A stretch of DNA of 64,000 bases, from assembly GCF_900103695.1 (NCBI RefSeq), contig NZ_FNHF01000003.1:124001-188000 (forward strand). The letters run 5' to 3'. This stretch comes from Sediminibacillus halophilus (GTDB lineage Bacteria; Bacillota; Bacilli; Bacillales; Amphibacillaceae). Each line of letters opens with the position of its first letter. Within the stretch, counting starts at the first letter, position 1. Position numbers and translations under genes: made by a program. Positions 32,765-42,227 of this stretch are shown here, one piece after another. The notes under the pieces were generated by a model. It saw only the letters and a program-made list of their open reading frames with translations, had not been told where the DNA came from and ran no database searches.

Positions 32765-33649
32765 ATGAGTGAGCCTAATGTAGAAAAAAATTCAACGTCG
32801 AGGACGGAAGTATCTAGTTTATTAGAAATAAATCGTGATCCATTACGAAAAGGGAAGTTAACCGTAGGGTTCATTGTTGCCGTCTTATTTATTCTGCCGA
32901 TTATTTGGATGTTGTTGGTATCTTTAAAACCTAATGGCTATTCGACAACGAACCCATTGGATTGGTTTTTACCGCCGTTTACATTTACTAACTATATTGA
33001 CATAGTAGTCGATAGTCTTATTATACGTTGGTTGTTCAATAGTTTTCTTGTTGCAACTATCACCACCATATTGACATTGATACTAACGTCTCTTGCGGCT
33101 TTTGCTATTTCTCAAATGAAGTTTCGCTATAAAAATTATATCTTTATCTTCTTTCTATTAGGATTAATGATTCCGGGAGAGGCTACAATCATCCCGCTTT
33201 ATGAGATTGTGAAGAGTTTAAATATGTTAGATAGCTATACAGGCTTAATATTACCTATGATTGCATCACCATTGGGCGTAATTATCCTGAAGAGCTTTTT
33301 TGACAATGTTCCTAAAGAGGTAATTGAGAGCGCTATTATTGACGGTTGTTCCAATTTTAAGATTTTCTATAAAATAATCTTGCCGTTGGCCAAGCCTGCA
33401 ATGGCATCCATAGGTATCTTTACCTTCATTGGATCCTGGAATAACTTTTTATGGCCGTATTTATCTATTCTATCTGAGAATTTATACACGTTACCGGTGG
33501 GTCTCCCGGTATTTAATGCAACCTATTCACAGGCATATGTGTTACCAATGACGGCAAATGCTATCGCTTCCATACCAGTGATTATCGTGTTCTTGATTTT
33601 TGAAAAACAAATCGTTAAGGGTATTAGTTTTACAGGAATAAAGGGTTAA
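32765..33649 (+). CDS. Sugar ABC importer permease 2 (MalG/UgpE type)
   Basis: 294 residues, six helices. Features: FIVAVLFILPIIWMLLVSLK, WLFNSFLVATITTILTLILT, LGLMIPGEATIIPLYEIVKS, the EAA-type loop VIESAIIDGCSNFKIFYKII LPLAKPA (Gly present, first Ala replaced by Ser) and FIGSWNNFLWPY. Start codon abuts the previous gene's stop. Second half of the membrane channel of the oligosaccharide importer. Confidence 0.9.
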   Translation: MSEPNVEKNSTSRTEVSSLLEINRDPLRKGKLTVGFIVAVLFILPIIWMLLVSLKPNGYSTTNPLDWFLPPFTFTNYIDIVVDSLIIRWLFNSFLVATITTILTLILTSLAAFAISQMKFRYKNYIFIFFLLGLMIPGEATIIPLYEIVKSLNMLDSYTGLILPMIASPLGVIILKSFFDNVPKEVIESAIIDGCSNFKIFYKIILPLAKPAMASIGIFTFIGSWNNFLWPYLSILSENLYTLPVGLPVFNATYSQAYVLPMTANAIASIPVIIVFLIFEKQIVKGISFTGIKG

Positions 33650-33665
33650 AAAAGGAGAGAAATAC

Positions 33666-35429
33666 ATGGAGACAACAAGTATGAAAACGTATCAGCGAAC
33701 AGAATATCCTCGTCCGCAATTTAAACGTCAATCGTGGCTGAAATTAAATGGAACTTGGAAATTTGCTTTTGATGATCAGAATATAGGCGAACATGCATTA
33801 TGGTATCAAACCCCATCCTTTGCTACGGATATACAAGTGCCCTTCACGTATGAAACGAAAGCGAGCGGCATCGGAGAAGAAGTGTTTCATCCGTATGTAT
33901 GGTATCAAAGATTATTTACCATCCCAAAGGAAGAAGCAGGTAAACGAGCCATTCTGAGGTTTCAAGCATCTGATTACCTTACAAAAGTATGGGTTAATGG
34001 AAGCTATATTGGTTACCATGCGGGCGGTAATGCCGCATTTTCTTTTGATATTACTAGTGCGGTGGATAGTACGAAGGATAATGAATTGGTTGTCAAAGTA
34101 GAAGATAGTCAAAGCTGCACTCAACCCAGAGGGAAGCAGCGCTGGAGAGATGAAAACTTTGGGTGCTGGTATGTCCAAAATACTGGGATTTGGCAAACGG
34201 TCTGGTTGGAATTTTTAAGTGATGTGAATGTGGATCATGTGAAAATCACGCCAAATATCGATAAGCAGTCTGTTAGCTTTGAATATAAGCTGAACGGGGC
34301 GGTTATAGAGGGTTGTAGATTAGAAACAATAATTAGCTTTAATGGGGAAAAAGTAAAAGAATTCGCCATTGTTGCTGACAGATCCACCATGAAATGTGAG
34401 GCCGACTTGCGTTCTGAGTTAATGGAATGGAAAGTCATGCATTGGACCCCGGAAAATCCACATTTATATGATGTTACATTTCGCCTGTTTGCTGGTGGAG
34501 AACTAGTTGACGAAGTGGATTCCTATTTTGGTATGCGGAAAATATCCGTAAAGGGCGATCAAGTATTATTGAATAATGTTCCTATCTATCAAAAACTGCT
34601 ACTGGATCAGGGATACTGGCCGGACACTATGCTGACACCTCCTTCAGACGAAGCGATGATAGAAGACATTGAAAAAACAATGAAGATGGGCTTTAACGGT
34701 GTTCGCAAACACCAAAAAATTGAAGATGAACGCTTTCTATATTGGTGTGATAAAAAAGGTTTACTTGTCTGGTCAGAAATGGCAGCGACCTATGAATTTT
34801 CAGATGAAGCGGTAGAGAACTTTATTAATGAATGGCAAGAGATCATGAAGCAGCATTATAATCATCCTTCCATTATTACTTGGGTTCCATTCAATGAATC
34901 GTGGGGAATCCCGAATATTCTAGTAGATAAACAGCAACAAGCATTTACAGAATCCATTTATTACTTGTCCAAAACAATAGATCCAGAACGCCCGGTCATC
35001 GTAAATGATGGGTGGGAGCATACCGTTTCTGATATCATAGCGCTCCATGATTATGAAGAATTTGGAGAATTATTCTTAAAGCGCTATAAGGATAAGGAGC
35101 GAATCCTCCAAAATAAAATCCCTCACAATAAGCACAAATATGCATTTGCAGAGGGATATGAATATAAAGGTCAACCTGTCATCGTTACCGAATATGGAGG
35201 TATTGCCTTTGATGATGACAGTGGCTGGGGGTATGGCAACCAAGTACAGACGGAAGAAGAGTTTTTGAGACGATATAAGGATATTACGGATGCAATTAAA
35301 GAAATCCCGTATATTAGTGGTTACTGTTATACGCAAACTACGGACGTTCAACAAGAAATTAATGGGTTATTGAAAGCGGATCGAACACCGAAAATTGCCT
35401 TGGAAAAAATTAAAGCAATAAATGAATAA
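33666..35429 (+). CDS. Glycoside hydrolase family 2 enzyme, cytoplasmic
   Basis: 587 residues, no signal peptide. GH2 layout: jelly-roll sugar-binding domain (~10-190: SWLKLNGTWKFAFDD, VWVNGSYIGYHAGGNAAFSF DI), immunoglobulin-like domain (~190-290), TIM barrel (~290-587). Catalytic acid/base Glu lies in VPFNESWG and the nucleophile Glu in VTEYGG. Length is short compared with LacZ and close to beta-glucuronidase-size GH2 proteins. It retains exo-glycosidase residues for beta-galactoside, beta-glucuronide or beta-/alpha-L-arabinoside type substrates. Specificity is not readable. Ribosome site AAAGGAGAG 16 bases past the permease stop, so same operon. It acts on imported oligosaccharides. Confidence 0.88.
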   Translation: METTSMKTYQRTEYPRPQFKRQSWLKLNGTWKFAFDDQNIGEHALWYQTPSFATDIQVPFTYETKASGIGEEVFHPYVWYQRLFTIPKEEAGKRAILRFQASDYLTKVWVNGSYIGYHAGGNAAFSFDITSAVDSTKDNELVVKVEDSQSCTQPRGKQRWRDENFGCWYVQNTGIWQTVWLEFLSDVNVDHVKITPNIDKQSVSFEYKLNGAVIEGCRLETIISFNGEKVKEFAIVADRSTMKCEADLRSELMEWKVMHWTPENPHLYDVTFRLFAGGELVDEVDSYFGMRKISVKGDQVLLNNVPIYQKLLLDQGYWPDTMLTPPSDEAMIEDIEKTMKMGFNGVRKHQKIEDERFLYWCDKKGLLVWSEMAATYEFSDEAVENFINEWQEIMKQHYNHPSIITWVPFNESWGIPNILVDKQQQAFTESIYYLSKTIDPERPVIVNDGWEHTVSDIIALHDYEEFGELFLKRYKDKERILQNKIPHNKHKYAFAEGYEYKGQPVIVTEYGGIAFDDDSGWGYGNQVQTEEEFLRRYKDITDAIKEIPYISGYCYTQTTDVQQEINGLLKADRTPKIALEKIKAINE

Positions 35430-35571
35430 GAGGTAGTTTTGGGAGGCTGTTCCCTAAAGGGAGGATTTCGTTGTTCGTATTTAACGTCTAATCATGAAAA
35501 TCCAAGCTTTTTGGTTCAGGCTCTTTTGTATAGGTAGCATGCACAAAAGTAAGGGTATGGGAGGGGAATGG

Positions 35572-38055
35572 ATGCGCTTAATGTCTGTTGTGCTTTTGGT
35601 TATGATTAGTTTTTGCAGCGCGTGTAGTGGGGATGGAGAGAGCTCAGAGAAGCCTCAAGCGAGCGGTTACCAAAATCCAATCATGTTAGACAATGAGTGG
35701 GAAGACTATGGTTTGGGTGATCCATACGTATTTAAGTACAATGGTTTATATTATTTATATGTAAGTACACGGGATACGGACATAGGAGTGAAAGTATGGA
35801 GCTCACCCAATCTAGTAGATTGGAAGTACGAGGGGCTTGCAACGGAAGAGACGGAGACGAGAGCAGCTTATGCTCCAGAGGTAATCTATTGGAATGGATA
35901 CTTTTATATGTACACTTCTCCTGGAGGAAATGGACACTACGTCTTGAAAAGTGATAGTCCTGTTGGTCCGTTTGAAGTGGTGACGGATAATTTCGGTAAA
36001 TCGATCGATGGTAATGTGTTTATTGATGATGATGGTTCCATGTACTTCTCTCATGCAGGGACTAGAGGAATTGAAATTGCTTCTATGCGTGATCCGGAAA
36101 CGGTTGGTGAAAGCACGGTTACAGCAGCGTATATGAATGGATGGACGGAAGGGTCCACTATTTTTAAACGAAATGGCAAGTACTACATGACCTATACAGG
36201 TAACCATGTGTTCAGCGAAGGCTATCGAATTGACTATGCTGTAAGTGATAGTCCAACCAATGGTTATCGGCCTTCTAGACAGAACCCATTGGTGCTAAAT
36301 ACAGAGGGAGAAATAGTAGGGCTTGGACACAATAGTGTAGTCAAAGGCCCCAATCTAGATACAGACTATATCTTTTATCATAATTTAGAGGGACCTGGAG
36401 TTGTTGGTCCGTTACGGCACATGAATATGGACCGAATGGCATGGAATGGAGATAAGATGTCGGTGTTAGGTCCGACTCATACAAAACAACAAAGTCCTGA
36501 GCTTCCTGCTTTTGAAGACCGTTTTGATCGAAAAAACGTAAAATCCAACTGGATCAACCTCGATGATGGAGATTGGGAGATTGATGATGAAACGTATTTA
36601 AGACAAACTTCCACAGAATCGACTAATTCCTATAAGCTAGTAACCAAAGCAGAAACAAAAAGTAACTATACAGCTGAATTCCATGCGAAGCTGATGGGGA
36701 ATGGAGAGGTCTCTGGTTTATATGGTGCCGCTTTTTCTTATCAGGATGACAATAACTATGGGGTTGCGGTATTAAATCCAAGTGAAAACACATTGATTAC
36801 TCGTTTTATTAGGGATGGAAAAGAAATTCATTCTGAGTCCTCTACACTGCCAAATGAGTTTGATTTTACAAAGTTACATCAAATAAGGGTAGAAAAATCC
36901 ATGCATTCTTTTAAAGTTTACGTTGATGGCATGCTGAAACAAACAGTAGATGCATCTCTTAATGCAGGAAAGGTTGGCTATGTAACAAAGGATGCACAGG
37001 CGGAATTCGGTTATGTTGCCTTTAGTAATAAGGTAAACGGAAGTGGTGTATGGGATGTTAACAAGCCCCTTCCGGGTACAGTGGAAGCTGTGCATTATCA
37101 GAGTGGCGGAGAAGGTGTTGGTTATCACGATGACGATCAAAATTCTACTAATAATGAATACCGTCCCGATCCAGTAGACATTAGGAAGGATTCAGAGGGT
37201 GCTTATTACGTACGTATGGATCAACCGGAAGAATGGCTTTCCTATAAGGTGAATGTTGACGAAGATAATAGCTTTCATGCAGATCTTCGAATTGCAACAG
37301 AGGATGAAGATAGCCAGTTGAAAATTTTACAGGGAGATACTGATATTTCGGGTACTATATCTTTACCAAATACAGGTGGTAAGGATAATTGGAGAACTAT
37401 AACGATAAAAGATTTAGAATTAACAAAAGGAAAACAGGAATTAAGAATAGAGGTAGTCAAAGGCGAAGTAAATATTGCCTCTATGACATTTTATAAAGGG
37501 AGTACCATGACTCCTCTAAGTGATGATTTTACGGAGCGTCTTAACTTGGATTGGTCAATGTACGAGAACTATTGGTCGGTTAAAGATGATACGTTCCAAC
37601 CAAGTGACAAAGCCTTTTCTAAGGTGCTTGTCGGTGAAAACGGGTGGACGGACTATCAGGTGGAAGCGGATATAAAGCTAGGTAACACGAGTGGTGATGC
37701 GGGCATTCTGGTACACGGGCTCAATCCGGCTAATGGTGTGGCGCATGGACAAAATAATCCCGACTTTATGCAAGGCTACTATGCTTTTATAACAACTAAT
37801 GGAATTTACTTAGGAAAGCAAAATTATGGATGGGAAACATTGGATAGCGTCTCTGCAACTTTATCCGTAGATTCTTGGCACCATGTGAAAGTAGATGTGA
37901 AGGGAACTAGGCTTCAAGTATTTGTAAATGATATGGATACACCTAAAATCGTGTACGAGGATACATCGGTTCAGCCTTTTACACACGGGAAAGCTGGTTT
38001 TCGAGTAATGAATAATCAAGCAAGCTTTGATAATTTTGAAATGAATCCTAATTAA
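35572..38055 (+). CDS. Surface GH43 lipoprotein with accessory beta-sandwich domains
   Basis: 827 residues from the ATG at 35572, five bases after GGAGGGG. The open frame begins 26 codons earlier without need. Signal peptide MRLMSVVLLVMISFCSACSG has a lipobox-like SAC, so it is probably membrane-anchored outside. The GH43 five-bladed propeller (~30-330) has catalytic base Asp in GLGDPYVF, modulator Asp in SIDGNVFIDDDG and acid Glu in WTEGSTIFKRNGKYYMTYTG. Then come a laminin-G-like sandwich (~345-510), a CBM6-type domain (GEGVGYHDDDQNS...EWLSYKV, ~520-660) and a second sandwich (~670-827). Trims arabinose/xylose side chains on polymers outside the cell, feeding the importer. Confidence 0.87.
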   Translation: MRLMSVVLLVMISFCSACSGDGESSEKPQASGYQNPIMLDNEWEDYGLGDPYVFKYNGLYYLYVSTRDTDIGVKVWSSPNLVDWKYEGLATEETETRAAYAPEVIYWNGYFYMYTSPGGNGHYVLKSDSPVGPFEVVTDNFGKSIDGNVFIDDDGSMYFSHAGTRGIEIASMRDPETVGESTVTAAYMNGWTEGSTIFKRNGKYYMTYTGNHVFSEGYRIDYAVSDSPTNGYRPSRQNPLVLNTEGEIVGLGHNSVVKGPNLDTDYIFYHNLEGPGVVGPLRHMNMDRMAWNGDKMSVLGPTHTKQQSPELPAFEDRFDRKNVKSNWINLDDGDWEIDDETYLRQTSTESTNSYKLVTKAETKSNYTAEFHAKLMGNGEVSGLYGAAFSYQDDNNYGVAVLNPSENTLITRFIRDGKEIHSESSTLPNEFDFTKLHQIRVEKSMHSFKVYVDGMLKQTVDASLNAGKVGYVTKDAQAEFGYVAFSNKVNGSGVWDVNKPLPGTVEAVHYQSGGEGVGYHDDDQNSTNNEYRPDPVDIRKDSEGAYYVRMDQPEEWLSYKVNVDEDNSFHADLRIATEDEDSQLKILQGDTDISGTISLPNTGGKDNWRTITIKDLELTKGKQELRIEVVKGEVNIASMTFYKGSTMTPLSDDFTERLNLDWSMYENYWSVKDDTFQPSDKAFSKVLVGENGWTDYQVEADIKLGNTSGDAGILVHGLNPANGVAHGQNNPDFMQGYYAFITTNGIYLGKQNYGWETLDSVSATLSVDSWHHVKVDVKGTRLQVFVNDMDTPKIVYEDTSVQPFTHGKAGFRVMNNQASFDNFEMNPN

Positions 38056-38135
38056 TTTATTTAGACCGCTAGAAAGAACTAAAACAGATGGTTGGAGGAT
38101 TCCTATAGTTAACTTTGGTTAAAGAAGGTGAATTC

Positions 38136-39086
38136 ATGAAGGAAAGAACCTTTAAAAATCCACTACTAAATCCAGGTGCTGATCCGTGGGTCTATAAGGA
38201 TAAAAATAAGTATTATTTCATGTGCACAAGACGTAAAAGACTTGATTTGTGGAGATCGAAAAGTTTGACGGGTATCCCAAATGGGGAGCGCAAGACCATT
38301 TGGACACCTCCGACGGAAGGAATAAATAGTGACAATATATGGGCTCCGGAGATTCATAAAGCGAATGGGAAATGGTATGTATATTACACTGCTAACGATG
38401 GGAAGGGTGGAGATAAGACTAGAAAAATTTTTGTCTTAGAGAATGAAGCTGAAGATCCATTTGAGGGGAATTGGATTGAAAAGGGTTGTATAAATACAGA
38501 GCATCCAGGCTTGGATGGGACTATTTTTGAACATAAAGGAAAATTGTACTTTGTGTATGCGGGCTATGGGTACTTCCCTGATTATGGATCAGCTCTTTAC
38601 ATTGCAGAAATGGAAAATCCTTGGACACTGTCTGGCTCCGAGATATTGATATCAAAACCTGAATACGATTGGGAAAAACAAGGTGGTATGGCAATAAATG
38701 AAGGACCGGCAATGTTAAAAAGAAACAATAGATTATTTTTGGTATACTCAGCCAGCGCTACATGGTCTGATGATTATTCGTTAGGGATGTTGACTGCATC
38801 TACAGATTCCGATGTGTTGAATAGCCGTTCATGGCTGAAATCCACTGCTCCTGTTTTTACAAAAAGTGTGAAAAATAAGATGTTTGCTCCCGGGCATAAT
38901 AGCTTTGTTCCATCCCCTGATGGAACGGAGGATTGGATTGTCTATCATGCAATTCCTGAATCGCAAGGTGGTAACGAACTTCGAATGACTTGTACTCAGA
39001 AATTTGGCTGGCGATCTGATGGAACACCTGATTTTGGTATTCCTTTATCATCCTCCACACCAATAATTGTTCCGTCAGGAGAATAG
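38136..39086 (+). CDS. GH43 alpha-L-arabinofuranosidase-like enzyme, cytoplasmic
   Basis: 316 residues from the ATG at 38136, eight bases after AAGGTGA. A TTG 21 bases upstream gives a longer, less likely product. No signal peptide. Single GH43 propeller with base Asp in NPGADPWVYKDKNKYYFM, modulator Asp in HPGLDGTIFEHKGKLYFVY and acid Glu in INEGPAMLKRNNRLFLVYSA. The WAPEIHKANGKWYVYYTAND block is typical of exo-acting arabinofuranosidases of subfamily 26 type. Last gene of the cluster. It would release arabinose from imported arabino-oligosaccharides. Confidence 0.88.
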   Translation: MKERTFKNPLLNPGADPWVYKDKNKYYFMCTRRKRLDLWRSKSLTGIPNGERKTIWTPPTEGINSDNIWAPEIHKANGKWYVYYTANDGKGGDKTRKIFVLENEAEDPFEGNWIEKGCINTEHPGLDGTIFEHKGKLYFVYAGYGYFPDYGSALYIAEMENPWTLSGSEILISKPEYDWEKQGGMAINEGPAMLKRNNRLFLVYSASATWSDDYSLGMLTASTDSDVLNSRSWLKSTAPVFTKSVKNKMFAPGHNSFVPSPDGTEDWIVYHAIPESQGGNELRMTCTQKFGWRSDGTPDFGIPLSSSTPIIVPSGE

Positions 39087-39237
39087 GATAAAACGTTCGT
39101 AATGCTTGCTAGTGATGCTGAATCAATAGGACAAAGCTAATGTTATACTACGTTTTTAAAGCTAAGCCAAAAAAATAAAACGAATTAGAGATCTCACATC
39201 TTAACTAACTGAACTTTAATCACTTTTCCTTTTCACC
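39087..39237. other. Intergenic sequence after the arabinosidase gene
   Basis: No gene or clear terminator seen directly after the stop. The next strong hairpin is at 39391-39428. Confidence 0.4.
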
Positions 39238-39384
39238 TCATCTAGTAAAAAGGATTATGGAAAACAGTGATAATACCCAGCCAAAAAGCGATAACAGGAT
39301 GCCCTCGTAATAGTAGATAGTATTTTTATCTTCTCCATCTATTAAATAGTATGCTTGCGATACTGTATCATCAAAGTAGAGCAT
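39238..39384 (-). CDS. Possible 48-residue membrane peptide
   Basis: ATG at 39384 to TGA at 39238 encodes MLYFDDTVSQAYYLIDGEDK, then one helix ILLSLFGWVLSLFSIILFTR. Composition is like a genuine single-pass membrane peptide, but no ribosome site precedes the ATG and a terminator hairpin sits right upstream, so it may be a truncated gene end. Confidence 0.3.
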   Translation of the reverse strand: MLYFDDTVSQAYYLIDGEDKNTIYYYEGILLSLFGWVLSLFSIILFTR

Positions 39385-39390
39385 TTACTA

Positions 39391-39428
39391 AAACAAAGAA
39401 GCAGGGTTATGACCCTGCTTCTTTGTTT
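39391..39428. terminator. 16 bp perfect bidirectional terminator
   Basis: AAACAAAGAAGCAGGG (39391-39406) pairs with CCCTGCTTCTTTGTTT (39413-39428) around TTATGA. It serves the minus-strand lipoprotein gene ending at 39557. A 40-codon frame lies in between (39427-39549, MSKNTKIIGITRSAEKLDAI..., TTG start, no ribosome site), which I do not claim as a gene. Confidence 0.85.
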
Positions 39429-39556
39429 ACGGTATGATTTTATTTTGATGGTTATCCCAAGAGTTATGTTTTCTGTCTAATTTATAGAAAATTGCGTCCA
39501 GTTTTTCAGCACTTCTAGTTATACCAATTATTTTTGTGTTTTTGCTCAATCGTTAA

Positions 39557-40699
39557 TCACTGATAATTAATAATCGCCGGATTCGGATCAAGCTTCAATA
39601 CATCCTCAGCATTCAACACAGGTTCATCTTTTTGATAAAAGATTTTGAACCCGCCGTACTGCACGGCTTCATTTCGTACGAACTTGCGGTAAAGCGACAT
39701 CTTCGTGGAGGAATTACCCCAGCCGTCATAATTCAAAACTACTTCTACATTTTCAGTGGGCTGGATGGCTTCTTTGTTCGTCAGTGCTTCGTCCATGAAC
39801 TGATGGACGAGCACAATTTTATCCGGCAAGTTATTTTCCTCCACCATCTTCGTAAGGTATTCCACTGCTTCTTGCACTTCTTCTCCATTTACTTGACCAA
39901 GGTCAATGCCAGGCGTTTCCCCTTCTTTAACGTGGAATTCTGTATCGATGGCCAGGTGGACGTATGGGAGCTTCAGCCATTTCTCCAGTAATTTCACTTG
40001 ATTTATAACAGAGTCTGTTCCGAGCTGGACATCCAGCATCAATAACGCATCGTTTTCTTTGGCAAGCTCGGCATATTCGTCGATTTGCTCCGGCGATGTC
40101 CTGTGGAAATACTTTCCTTCGGGACCGGGGTTACGCTGTGCTACCGTAGAAATCAGCTCAATCGTTGGAATGGCCGGGCGAGACGGATCGGCATCCGAAT
40201 AAGCCTGCGTTTGTTCTTTTAACTTTTCCATCAATGCGTCGGGTTCCATTTCACCAAGGATTCCCATATTGGTAGAGTTGGGATGGCCGTAATAGGCTAC
40301 AAGCCTATGATTCTTCAAAGGCCCATCGGTTTGATCCTCGGCTCCTTTTACCAACGTTTCTCCGACTGGAACCATCCTTGTGCGGTCATCTCCGTGCGCT
40401 TCGGCTTTCGGCATCTGTTCCAGCTCGTCCTCAGACAGCTTATCTTTGAGCGGTTCGGCATCTTCCGCCGGCTCTAACGGTTCGTAAGGCTGAGGTGGCT
40501 TCGTTTCTTCTTTTTCTTGTTCTCCCTGTTCTTCTTCTTTTTCTTTGTTTTCTTCCTTCTTATTTTCTGAGGCGCTTTCTTCCGACTGCTTGTCTTCATT
40601 GTTTTCTTCATCGTTGTCGTTTGTAGAAGTGGTTTCCGAACAAGCGACCAGGAAAAAGACCAGGAGAACTCCCGAGAGTAGCAGGGTTAATTTTTTCAT
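39557..40699 (-). CDS. Conserved-looking secreted lipoprotein of unknown function
   Basis: 380 residues. Signal peptide MKKLTLLLSGVLLVFFLVAC with lipobox LVAC. A ~60-residue linker of Glu, Lys, Asn and Gln is followed by a globular domain (~120-380) with an alternating strand/helix pattern: NHRLVAYYGHPNSTNMG, PTIELISTVAQRNPGP, ALLMLDVQLGTDSVINQV, PYVHLAIDTEFHVKEG, KIVLVHQFMD, VEVVLNYDGWG, AVQYGGFKIFYQ. This looks like a TIM-barrel fold. No family catalytic motif could be assigned. Ribosome site GGAAGTGA. Monocistronic. Confidence 0.75.
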   Translation of the reverse strand: MKKLTLLLSGVLLVFFLVACSETTSTNDNDEENNEDKQSEESASENKKEENKEKEEEQGEQEKEETKPPQPYEPLEPAEDAEPLKDKLSEDELEQMPKAEAHGDDRTRMVPVGETLVKGAEDQTDGPLKNHRLVAYYGHPNSTNMGILGEMEPDALMEKLKEQTQAYSDADPSRPAIPTIELISTVAQRNPGPEGKYFHRTSPEQIDEYAELAKENDALLMLDVQLGTDSVINQVKLLEKWLKLPYVHLAIDTEFHVKEGETPGIDLGQVNGEEVQEAVEYLTKMVEENNLPDKIVLVHQFMDEALTNKEAIQPTENVEVVLNYDGWGNSSTKMSLYRKFVRNEAVQYGGFKIFYQKDEPVLNAEDVLKLDPNPAIINYQ

Positions 40700-40992
40700 G
40701 TTGTCACTTCCTTATGTATTGATTTCCTTCATCTATGATTCTATATCTATTCCCTAATTTCAATAGTTTAATAGCAAACAGGTATATTTTAACATGAACG
40801 TGGATGAAAGGTAATGCTGTAGAATGGAGAAAACTTTTATAATGTAAATAAGGGGAGAAAGAGACTAGGAAATACAATGGAGACCAAGTCAAAAAAAGAT
40901 GTATCATTACATTCCGTCCTTTTTGTGCTTAAATATAAGTAGAGAGCCTTTTAAAAACACATGGTGTTAAATAATATCGGGGGTAAAATGAG

Positions 40993-42072
40993 TTGGCAGA
41001 ACAGCATAGTATAAATATTGCAGCACACCGTAACATATATACGGGAATGTCAGATCGAGAACTGCGGATAGATTTTTCAACTCCACAAAACGGAGTGAAC
41101 TATAATACAGGATTACTCATTTTTGTCCCTGGATTCGGTGCCAATATAGACTCAAAGGTCTATAAAAAAATGAGAGAAGTGTTTGCCGACACGTATAATA
41201 TGGTAACCATTCAGTGCAATTATTTTGGCAGTGCTTTTATGCAATCAGCGGATCAATTTAAATTGAAAGAACCACAGGGCTTACAAAAAATTCTTACAAA
41301 AGATGAATTAGAGACAGTAGCAAAAGACTCTTCTGCATTATTAAAGGTCTTGGCTGAAAAAAATATTTTGCTTCCTGTCCTTGCTGATATAAAGGAAAGT
41401 GCAGAAGAGTTCAATGATATGAGCTACATGCAGGCAATAGATATCATAAGTGCAATAGAGGCTGTCAGAATTATATTGAGGGAGAATGAATTAACATTTG
41501 ATGCTAACAGGATCATAGGTTACGGGCACTCACACGGAGCCTATCTTTTGCACTTGAGTAACAGGCTTGTTCCAAATCTGTTTTCCTTTTTAGTAGATAA
41601 CTCAGCGTGGATGGAGCCAGTATATTTATCAAGTAACAGAGTCCTATATCGAAAAATGGGAAAGGCCACTCTTGCTATTGAATTTGATTATTTTGCGAAG
41701 AAAATGATAAAAAACAAGCAAAACTTAAACTTAGAAACGCTTTATAATAATTTTAGAGGAAAGACGCAGATTCTATCCTTTCAAGGGGATGAAGATAATC
41801 TCGTTGACTATCAAACAAAGAAACGTTTTGTTGAAGGAATCGGAAATTCAGCTTTTATACTTGTGAAAAAGGGTGACGTGGATAATATCAAATATAAGTC
41901 GAATGGTCATGGTTTAAATGCTGACTTTTTAGAGCTTTTTTACTTTGCACTAGAATTTGAACGTCCCCGAGAAAAAACAATCGAGCGAAAGACAAAACAT
42001 AGAGTGGACTTGGAAAATCTGTCTGTTGAAGTCGATTTTACCCATGGATTGCCCGTGTTTGATTTCAAGTAA
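40993..42072 (+). CDS. DUF2920-like alpha/beta-hydrolase-fold protein
   Basis: 359 residues from the TTG at 40993, behind GGGGGT. Features of an alpha/beta hydrolase: LLIFVPGFGANIDSKVYKKM (oxyanion region), nucleophile elbow GYGHSHGAYLLHL with His in place of the canonical Ser neighbour (GxSxG becomes GHSHG, Ser kept), GKTQILSFQGDEDNLVDY (acid) and a late His in SNGHGLNADF. Resembles DUF2920, known in flagellin-modification loci of Campylobacter and in some bacilli. No glycosylation genes adjoin it here, so its role is open. Ends with a strong hairpin. Confidence 0.65.
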   Translation: MAEQHSINIAAHRNIYTGMSDRELRIDFSTPQNGVNYNTGLLIFVPGFGANIDSKVYKKMREVFADTYNMVTIQCNYFGSAFMQSADQFKLKEPQGLQKILTKDELETVAKDSSALLKVLAEKNILLPVLADIKESAEEFNDMSYMQAIDIISAIEAVRIILRENELTFDANRIIGYGHSHGAYLLHLSNRLVPNLFSFLVDNSAWMEPVYLSSNRVLYRKMGKATLAIEFDYFAKKMIKNKQNLNLETLYNNFRGKTQILSFQGDEDNLVDYQTKKRFVEGIGNSAFILVKKGDVDNIKYKSNGHGLNADFLELFYFALEFERPREKTIERKTKHRVDLENLSVEVDFTHGLPVFDFK

Positions 42073-42140
42073 GCGATATTACCCATACTTCCAGCGGTCC
42101 GGGGAATTGCCCAAGTTAAGCAAAGTTTTGACTAATGTAA

Positions 42141-42168
42141 GACCATGGATAGTCTACTATCCATGGTC
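42141..42168 (+). terminator. 13 bp perfect stem terminator
   Basis: GACCATGGATAGT (42141-42153) pairs with ACTATCCATGGTC (42156-42168) across a two-base loop, followed by TCTTCTTGG. It terminates the DUF2920 gene and also faces the convergent DUF4396 gene. Confidence 0.75.
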
Positions 42169-42227
42169 TCTTCTTGGTATCAATTTTGATAGGAATCAAT
42201 TGCGTCATCCTACATCATTTTTCACGT

